From contig VSOH01000128.1 in the NCBI GenBank assembly GCA_009774735.1, forward strand, positions 1 to 5,181: 5,181 nt of DNA, written 5' to 3'. Under the pieces are notes generated by a model. It worked only from the letters and a program-made list of their open reading frames with translations, ran no database searches and was not told the DNA's origin. Positions 1 to 5,181 of this stretch are shown in pieces (positions within the stretch are counted from its first letter, which is position 1; the number at the start of each line of letters is the position of its first letter). Both the position numbers and the translations under genes were made by a program. This DNA is from Clostridiales bacterium (GTDB taxonomy: Bacteria > Bacillota_A > Clostridia > Oscillospirales > Acutalibacteraceae).

Positions 1-10
1 ATTTTATATT

Positions 11-55
11 TATCAGTAGAAGTTGACAAGTATATTGACTTCTACTGATATTTTT
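11..55 (+). terminator. Stem-loop with T-tract, probable Rho-independent terminator of an upstream gene
   Basis: A perfect 13-bp inverted repeat (TATCAGTAGAAGT at 11-23, ACTTCTACTGATA at 38-50) is followed directly by TTTTT at 51-55. In RNA the stem can grow inward by two G-U pairs and one A-U pair (24-37, 25-36, 26-35), leaving an 8-nt loop. A stem followed by a T run on the + strand fits termination of a gene ending before this window, which would isolate the hsd operon from read-through. The stem is poor in GC (4 of 13 pairs), so termination could be weak. An operator or the end of a small repeat element is possible instead. No upstream gene is visible to decide. Confidence 0.45.
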
Positions 56-116
56 ATGCTCTGGAAAAAATTCATTTTGTAAATGTACAGAAATATGGTC
101 TCATAAATAGAAATTA

Positions 117-145
117 TTGTAATTTAAACATAAATATGCTATTAT
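117..145 (+). promoter_or_regulatory. Candidate sigma-70/SigA-type promoter for the hsdRMS operon
   Basis: TTGTAA at 117-122 (4 of 6 matches to TTGACA) lies 17 bp before TATTAT at 140-145 (5 of 6 matches to TATAAT). The -10 is preceded by TGC at 137-139, giving the extended TGn form common in Gram-positive bacteria. Transcription would start near 152 and leave a leader of about 50 nt before the hsdR start codon. It is the best-spaced hexamer pair I found in the AT-rich leader. Such DNA produces chance -10 matches easily, for example CATAAT at 163-168, so the exact site is uncertain. No promoter was identified ahead of hsdM or hsdS. Confidence 0.45.
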
Positions 146-193
146 TTTAATATATAACTTCTCATAATATGAAATTATCGGAATAAAAGTTAC

Positions 194-198
194 GAGGG
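194..198 (+). promoter_or_regulatory. Ribosome binding site of hsdR
   Basis: GAGGG lies 6 nt before the ATG at 205. The spacing supports this start, as does the encoded N terminus (SNFEFLK at residues 3-9), which matches the usual beginning of EcoKI-like HsdR proteins. Confidence 0.75.
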
Positions 199-204
199 AC
201 GTTT

Positions 205-3200
205 ATGAAATCCAACTTTGAATTTTTGAAAAGATATTGGCCGGCATTAGCTCAAATAGGTGCTGCGGCAGAAAACTATTTATATTCCGACCCAAATGCT
301 TGCTTGTACAAGCTCGGTATGTTCGGGGAGCGTCTGATTCTTGAAATATTTGCTTTCGAGCATATTTCAGAGCCCAAAACAGATAATACACACGCTAACC
401 GTATTCGACTATTAAAGCGAGAGGGACTGATTCCCAAAAAAATTGATGATATTCTCTTTGCTTTAAGAAAAACTCGAAATAGTGCGGTACATAGTGGCGC
501 AGATTCCGTTGACGACGCAAAAACCTTGCTTCAAATGACATATAATCTATCAACATGGTTTATGGAAGTATATGGCGATTGGGGCTATATTCCGGCTGAC
601 TTTGTTATGCCTGAAAAGATTGTCTTGCCCGATTATGAGGCTATCATAAAAGAACAAGAAGAAAAAATTGCCGTTCTCTTTCATCAAGTCGAAGCAGTAT
701 CCACTGAGGCTTCTAACAAAAGCACAACTGAGCGTGTTCAAAAAGCCGAAACTGCTTCTGAAAATATGGAACTTTCCGAAGCGGAAATACGCTATCTCAT
801 TGATGAACAACTTCGTAAATATGGTTGGGAAGTAGATACAAACAATATTCGCTATTCTAAGGGTACTCGTCCGCAAAAGGGAAAAAATCTTGCTATTGCA
901 GAGTGGCCTACCGATTCAAAAGTTTCAAAGAATGGATATGCGGATTATGCTCTTTTCATCGGTTTGCAACTTGTCGGTATTGTAGAAGCCAAGAAAGCAA
1001 ACATTGATATTCCGTCTGTTATTGACTATCAGTGCAAGGATTATGCCCAACTGATTAAGTCTGAACATAATGAGTATGTGATTAAGCAGTGGGGCTCATA
1101 TAAAGTTCCGTTTGTCTTTGCAACTAACGGCAGAAAATACTTAAAGCAGATTGAAACGAAATCAGGTATTTGGTTTCTTGACTTACGTAATAGTTCAAAC
1201 GCTCCGAAAGCACTGCAAGGTTGGATAAGCCCTCAGGGTATTATAGAACAACTTGAAAAAGATATTTCAAGTGCAAATGCCGCCCTTCAGAATACGCCGT
1301 TTGACTTGCTCCGTGACCCTGATGGTCTTAATCTGCGTGAATACCAGATTCGTGCGATAGAAGCTGTTGAAGCTGCTGTTGTTGAGGGAAAACAAACTGC
1401 ATTACTATCAATGGCCACAGGAACAGGTAAGACGAGAACAATCCTTGGTATGATTTACCGTTTCATAAAAAGTGACCGCTTTAAAAGAGTGCTTTTTCTT
1501 GTGGATAGAACTGCTCTTGGTGAACAAGCCACAGATGTATTCAGAGAAGTCAAGATCGAAGAATTGATGACTTTGGACTCTATTTATAACATTAAAGGTC
1601 TTGACGAGAAAGAAATTGACAGAGAAACAAAGATACATATTGCAACCGTTCAAAGTTTAGTAAAACGCATTCTTTATTCGGAAAGTGATACTATGCCTTC
1701 TATTACTGATTACGATTTGATTGTCGTAGACGAGGCTCACCGTGGTTATATGCTCGATAAAGAGATGAGTGAAACAGAGATGCTCTATCGAAATCAAGAT
1801 GACTACATCAGTAAATACCGTACGGTTATTGAATACTTTGATGCAGTAAAAGTAGCGCTTACGGCTACCCCTGCGCTCCATACTACCGAAATATTTGGTA
1901 AACCTGTTTTCAATTACTCGTATCGTGAAGCGGTTATTGATGGCTATCTGGTTGACCACGATGCCCCACATAATATCAAAACAACGCTTCGTATTGAAGG
2001 AATCAACTATCAAAAGGGTGAACAGCTCGTAATATATGACCCTGTTACAGGTGAAGTTACAAACAGTGCTGATTTGGAAGATGATATGAAATTTGAAGTT
2101 GATTCTTTCAATAGAAAGGTAATAACAGAACCTTTTAACAGAACTGTTTTGAATGAAATTGCGTGGGATCTTAACCCTGATGGAGAAGGTAAGACGCTTA
2201 TTTACGCAGTAGATGATAATCACGCTGATTTGATTGTTAAAATCTTAAAAGAGATTTATTCCGAAGGCGGAGTTGATAACGATGCAGTAATGAAAATTAC
2301 AGGCAGCGTTGCTGGCGGAAACAAAAAGAAAATTTCAGAAGCCATTAAACGATTTAAAAATGAAGCTTATCCGAAAATAGTTGTTACTGTCGATTTGCTG
2401 ACTACGGGCATAGATGTACCTGAAATTGTAAATCTCGTATTTATGCGCCGCATAAAGTCCCGTATTTTATTTGAGCAAATGCTCGGACGTGCGACAAGGC
2501 TGTGCCCTGCTATCGGCAAAACCAATTTTGAAATTTACGACCCTGTTGGTGTATATGAATCTTTGCAGGATGTCAGCAATATGAAACCGGTAGTTGCTAA
2601 TCCAAGTACAACATTTGAGGATTTGCTTAATGGTCTCGCCGTTGCAAAAAACGACGATGAGAAGGCTTACTTAATTGATACTATCGTTGCAAAATTACAG
2701 CGTAAACGCTCAAATGTCAGCAAGAAAGCTCTTGAACAATTTAAATATCTGACAGGCTATCAAAGTATTGATAATTTTGCTAAAAGCATAAGAAGTCAAA
2801 ACGTGAAAAAATCTGCTGATGCATCTGAAAATACAGAAGCTTCAACTGTTTCTTCGATCGGAATAAGTGATTTAGTAAATGATATTATCAAAAACAAAGA
2901 AGCATTTCTTATTCTTGACAGAGATAAAGTTCGCCACAAACGTCCTGTCGTAATTGATAATCATCCCGATGAGATGGTTGAACGTACAAGGGGTTACGGT
3001 GAAGGGCAAAAACCTGAAGATTACTTGGAAGCATTCAAGGAATTTGTCAGCACAAATCTCAATACGATTACTGCCTTAAAAACAGTTTGCACAAAGCCGT
3101 CTGAGCTTACAAGAGAAAGTCTTAAAGGGTTGAAACTCGAACTCGACAGATATGATTTTACAGAAAACCAGCTAAATACGGCTTGGAAAGAAATGACCAA

Positions 3201-3525
3201 CCAAGACATTGTTGCGGATATTATCGCTTTTATTCGTCAACAGGCACTTGGTTCAAATCTGATTAGCCATGAAACCCGTGTTAAAAATGCTTTTGCAAAG
3301 CTGAGATTAAACCATACTTTCAACAAAACACAACTTGATTGGCTAAGTCGTATTGAGAAAGTAATGCTTGAAGAAACCGTATTGGACAAGCAAATTTTTG
3401 AAATTGGCGCTTTCAAAAATGCAGGTGGATTTACAACAATTGACCGCCGTTTTGGTGGTAAACTTAATGAAATAATAGTAGAACTAAACAAGTATCTCTA
3501 TGAAGACGGAGGAACTGCAGCGTGA
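205..3525 (+). CDS. hsdR: Type I restriction endonuclease subunit R (HsdR): nuclease and DNA translocase
   Basis: This 1106-residue protein is the motor and cutting subunit of a type I restriction enzyme. It joins HsdM2S, pumps unmodified DNA using ATP and cleaves it away from the recognition site. Domains in order: a DUF4145/HEPN-like helical domain (about 1-135, with R91-N-S-A-V-H96); a charged, coiled-coil-prone linker (about 145-190); a PD-(D/E)XK nuclease (about 190-360) with D247, E261-A-K263 and a QxxxY motif Q276-Y280; a superfamily 2 helicase core with Q381 in the Q motif, Walker A 403-410 (ATGTGKT), DEAH 509-512, TATPA 553-557, TTGIDVP 733-739 and the motif VI core QMLGRATR 758-765; a Ser/Ala-rich linker near 864-885; and an EcoEI_R_C-type C-terminal region (about 890-1106) assigned by its position and by the GGF...FGGKLNEI pattern. 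The length is normal for EcoKI-like HsdR and the reading frame is unbroken, so all known catalytic elements look functional. The end overlaps hsdM by 4 bp. The family assignment is firm; the restriction specificity lies in HsdS. Confidence 0.97.
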   Translation: MKSNFEFLKRYWPALAQIGAAAENYLYSDPNACLYKLGMFGERLILEIFAFEHISEPKTDNTHANRIRLLKREGLIPKKIDDILFALRKTRNSAVHSGADSVDDAKTLLQMTYNLSTWFMEVYGDWGYIPADFVMPEKIVLPDYEAIIKEQEEKIAVLFHQVEAVSTEASNKSTTERVQKAETASENMELSEAEIRYLIDEQLRKYGWEVDTNNIRYSKGTRPQKGKNLAIAEWPTDSKVSKNGYADYALFIGLQLVGIVEAKKANIDIPSVIDYQCKDYAQLIKSEHNEYVIKQWGSYKVPFVFATNGRKYLKQIETKSGIWFLDLRNSSNAPKALQGWISPQGIIEQLEKDISSANAALQNTPFDLLRDPDGLNLREYQIRAIEAVEAAVVEGKQTALLSMATGTGKTRTILGMIYRFIKSDRFKRVLFLVDRTALGEQATDVFREVKIEELMTLDSIYNIKGLDEKEIDRETKIHIATVQSLVKRILYSESDTMPSITDYDLIVVDEAHRGYMLDKEMSETEMLYRNQDDYISKYRTVIEYFDAVKVALTATPALHTTEIFGKPVFNYSYREAVIDGYLVDHDAPHNIKTTLRIEGINYQKGEQLVIYDPVTGEVTNSADLEDDMKFEVDSFNRKVITEPFNRTVLNEIAWDLNPDGEGKTLIYAVDDNHADLIVKILKEIYSEGGVDNDAVMKITGSVAGGNKKKISEAIKRFKNEAYPKIVVTVDLLTTGIDVPEIVNLVFMRRIKSRILFEQMLGRATRLCPAIGKTNFEIYDPVGVYESLQDVSNMKPVVANPSTTFEDLLNGLAVAKNDDEKAYLIDTIVAKLQRKRSNVSKKALEQFKYLTGYQSIDNFAKSIRSQNVKKSADASENTEASTVSSIGISDLVNDIIKNKEAFLILDRDKVRHKRPVVIDNHPDEMVERTRGYGEGQKPEDYLEAFKEFVSTNLNTITALKTVCTKPSELTRESLKGLKLELDRYDFTENQLNTAWKEMTNQDIVADIIAFIRQQALGSNLISHETRVKNAFAKLRLNHTFNKTQLDWLSRIEKVMLEETVLDKQIFEIGAFKNAGGFTTIDRRFGGKLNEIIVELNKYLYEDGGTAA
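3508..3513 (+). promoter_or_regulatory. Ribosome binding site of hsdM, inside the end of hsdR
   Basis: GGAGGA lies 8 nt before a GTG start at 3522 that shares GTGA with the hsdR stop codon. This strong site decides in favour of the GTG start: the encoded N terminus (NNQEIVSKLWNLCNVLRDDG) is the expected beginning of an HsdM N-terminal domain. The arrangement implies translational coupling between hsdR and hsdM. Confidence 0.75.
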
Positions 3526-4952
3526 ACAATCAGGAAATTGTATCAAAACTCTGGAATTTATGTAATGTGCTGCGTGACGATGGTATTACCTATCAGCAGT
3601 ATGTTACCGAACTGACATATATTTTGTTTTTAAAAATGTGCAAGGAAACCGGCACCGAGGAAGCAATTCCCAAAAAATACCGTTGGAGCGAGCTTGTAAG
3701 CAGACAAGGTATCAAACTCAAACGCTATTACAAGGAACTTTTGGAGCACTTGGGTGAGAACTGTACCGGTCGTGTCCGTGAAATCTATCAAAGCGCTCAA
3801 ACAAATATAGATGAGCCGAAAAACCTTGAAAAGATAATCGCTACCATTGACCAGTTTGACTGGTACAGTGCAAAAGAAGAGGGTCTCGGCAACCTTTACG
3901 AAGGATTGTTGGAAAAGAACGCAACCGAGAAAAAATCAGGTGCAGGACAGTATTTTACTCCACGTGTGCTCATAAATGTTATGACAAAATTGGTTGCGCC
4001 TCAGCCAGGCGAGTGCTGTAATGACCCTGCTTGCGGAACTTTCGGCTTTATGATTGCCGCAGACAGATATATAAAAGATCATACAGACGACTTGTTTGAT
4101 TTGCCTGTTGATCAGCAAGAGTTCCAACGCACGCAAGCTTTTTCAGGCTGTGAACTTGTTCACGATACACATCGTCTTGCCCTTATGAATGCAATGCTTC
4201 ACGATATTAGTGGTCCGATTTATTTAGGTGATACTCTTTCCAGTTTCGGTCAGCAGATGAAAGGTTATGATGTTGTATTAACAAATCCACCTTTCGGAAC
4301 TAAAAAAGGTGGTGAGCGTGCTACCCGTGATGACTTCACTTTCCCTACAAGCAACAAGCAGTTGAATTTTTTACAACATATTTATCGTAGCTTGAACACA
4401 AACGGAAATGCTCGTGCAGCCGTAGTTTTACCCGACAATGTTTTGTTCGCAGACGGTGACGGTGAGCGTATTCGCAAAGACTTAATGGAAAAATGCAATC
4501 TTCATACTATTCTTCGCTTACCTACAGGTATTTTCTACGCACAGGGCGTAAAGACCAATGTGTTATTCTTTACCCGTGGAACTTCCGATAAAAATAGTAC
4601 AAAGGAAGTTTGGATTTATGACCTTCGTTCCGATATGCCATCTTTCGGAAAAACCAATCCTCTCAAAGAGAGCCACTTTGATGAGTTTGTAAAGTGCTAC
4701 AATGCAGAGGACATTACTGCCCGTAAAGAAACCTACAGCGAAGAAAATCCAAACGGCAGATGGCGTAAATATACTTATGAAGATATTTGTGCTCGTGATA
4801 AAACAAGCCTTGATATAACTTGGATTAAAAATAACAATGATATTGATGATCGAACCTTAAATGAACTTCTTGAAGAAATCAAGGAAAAGTCCAAGAATAT
4901 CGCTGTTGCTGTTGCCGAGCTTGAAAAACTTATTGGTGAGGTGGATGAATAA
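3522..4952 (+). CDS. hsdM: Type I DNA methyltransferase subunit M (HsdM), N6-adenine
   Basis: HsdM transfers a methyl group from S-adenosylmethionine to the N6 of adenine in the site chosen by HsdS. Two copies with one HsdS form the methylase, and they are also the core of the restriction complex. The 476 residues show an HsdM N-terminal helical domain (about 5-125), the motif G142-QYFTPR148 at the entry to the catalytic domain, SAM-binding motif I at D168-PACGTFGF176 and the catalytic motif IV N255-PPF258, so the N6_Mtase fold covers roughly 120-440. The charged helical C terminus (about 445-476) suits packing against HsdS. The length is typical for HsdM. One oddity is F174 in motif I, where related proteins usually have Gly or Ala. 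The start is GTG, overlapping the hsdR stop by 4 bp, and the TAA stop overlaps the hsdS ATG by one base. The assignment is secure; activity is inferred from the intact motifs. Confidence 0.97.
   Translation: MNNQEIVSKLWNLCNVLRDDGITYQQYVTELTYILFLKMCKETGTEEAIPKKYRWSELVSRQGIKLKRYYKELLEHLGENCTGRVREIYQSAQTNIDEPKNLEKIIATIDQFDWYSAKEEGLGNLYEGLLEKNATEKKSGAGQYFTPRVLINVMTKLVAPQPGECCNDPACGTFGFMIAADRYIKDHTDDLFDLPVDQQEFQRTQAFSGCELVHDTHRLALMNAMLHDISGPIYLGDTLSSFGQQMKGYDVVLTNPPFGTKKGGERATRDDFTFPTSNKQLNFLQHIYRSLNTNGNARAAVVLPDNVLFADGDGERIRKDLMEKCNLHTILRLPTGIFYAQGVKTNVLFFTRGTSDKNSTKEVWIYDLRSDMPSFGKTNPLKESHFDEFVKCYNAEDITARKETYSEENPNGRWRKYTYEDICARDKTSLDITWIKNNNDIDDRTLNELLEEIKEKSKNIAVAVAELEKLIGEVDE
4935..4941 (+). 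promoter_or_regulatory. Ribosome binding site of hsdS, inside the end of hsdM
   Basis: GGTGAGG lies 10 nt before the ATG at 4952, which shares its A with the hsdM stop (TAATG). Termination and restart can occur in place here, so HsdM and HsdS are probably made in linked amounts. Confidence 0.6.
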
Positions 4953-5181
4953 TGGATACCAAAGCATTAAGACAAAAAATCTTGGATCTGGCTATCCGTG
5001 GCAAACTTGTACCCCAAGATCCAAATGACGAACCGGCCTCTGCACTTTTGGAGCATGTTCGTGCAGAAAAGCAGCAAATGGTCAAAGATGGAAAACTCAA
5101 ACCAAAAGATATAAAAAACGATACAATTATCTTTAAAGGTGAGGATAATTTACATTATGAGCAGTTCCAGGATGGAACAGT
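4952..5181 (+). CDS. hsdS: Type I specificity subunit S (HsdS), N-terminal part only
   Basis: Only the first 76 codons are in the window; the frame is open to the last base, so the gene is cut by the window edge, not broken. HsdS binds the two halves of the DNA target and holds the HsdM subunits. The visible part includes ALRQKILDLAIRGKLVPQ (residues 5-22), then DPNDEPASALLEHVRAEK (23-40), a lysine-rich stretch, and HYEQFQDGT just before the edge. This conserved helical segment is characteristic of many HsdS proteins, in which it precedes the first target recognition domain. That domain should begin shortly after the window end, so the recognition sequence cannot be inferred. HsdS is usually about 400-600 residues long. 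The start is supported by the TAATG overlap with hsdM and the upstream GGTGAGG. Identity rests on this motif and on gene order; a shortened or second, silent hsdS copy cannot be excluded. Confidence 0.92.
   Translation, partial: MDTKALRQKILDLAIRGKLVPQDPNDEPASALLEHVRAEKQQMVKDGKLKPKDIKNDTIIFKGEDNLHYEQFQDGT

Noticed and set aside
23..51. TTGACA at 23-28 as the main promoter
   Set aside because: At 17-bp spacing the -10 would be TGATAT, matching only 3 of 6 bases, and the start would lie far from hsdR within or next to the stem-loop.
99..167. Direct repeat TCTCATAA at 99-106 and 160-167
   Set aside because: An 8-bp match is expected about once by chance in 200 bp of such AT-rich sequence, and flanking bases do not extend it.
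436..442. Run of seven As in hsdR as a possible phase-variation or slippage tract
   Set aside because: It is short, encodes Lys-Lys in frame, and similar A runs are common in low-GC genes; the frame is intact.
550..876. 108-codon open frame on the - strand inside hsdR
   Set aside because: It is antisense to the linker and the start of the nuclease domain, has a Phe-rich translation without a domain, and is best explained as a shadow of hsdR.
1657..2223. 188-codon open frame on the - strand inside hsdR
   Set aside because: It lies antisense to the helicase core of hsdR, whose motifs prove the + frame; its translation is rich in Ile, Phe, Asn and Arg with no recognisable domain.

Overview
The window holds most of a classical type I restriction-modification locus, in the order hsdR, hsdM, hsdS, all on the + strand. 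hsdR (205-3525) and hsdM (3522-4952) are complete and look intact. hsdS starts at 4952 and is cut by the window end after 76 codons. I see no RNA gene, insertion sequence, CRISPR array or other gene. The organism is probably a low-GC Firmicute (Clostridia-like). The AT-rich intergenic DNA, the purine-rich Shine-Dalgarno sites ahead of all three genes and the TTG(n)TATTAT-type promoter suggest this. It is an inference from composition and signals, not a species call.

Region by region: 1-204 is a non-coding, very AT-rich leader. It opens with a 13-bp perfect inverted repeat (11-23 / 38-50) followed by five Ts, probably the terminator of an upstream gene. A plausible promoter follows at 117-145, then a GAGGG ribosome binding site at 194-198. 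From 205 onward coding is continuous, with a 4-bp overlap (GTGA) between hsdR and hsdM and a 1-bp overlap (TAATG) between hsdM and hsdS. The three genes therefore very likely form one translationally coupled operon read from a promoter ahead of hsdR.

How the parts work together, from knowledge of the family: HsdS recognises a bipartite DNA site, and two HsdM subunits with one HsdS make an N6-adenine methyltransferase that protects host DNA. Adding HsdR gives the ATP-driven translocase and endonuclease that cuts unmodified DNA far from the site. The nuclease, helicase and methyltransferase motifs are all readable here. The specificity cannot be read, because the window stops before the first target recognition domain.

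I found no previously undescribed system. The points most worth a second look are an intact HEPN-type R-x4-H motif in the N-terminal domain of HsdR, a Phe in place of the usual small residue in methyltransferase motif I of HsdM, and the upstream stem-loop that contains a perfect TTGACA.
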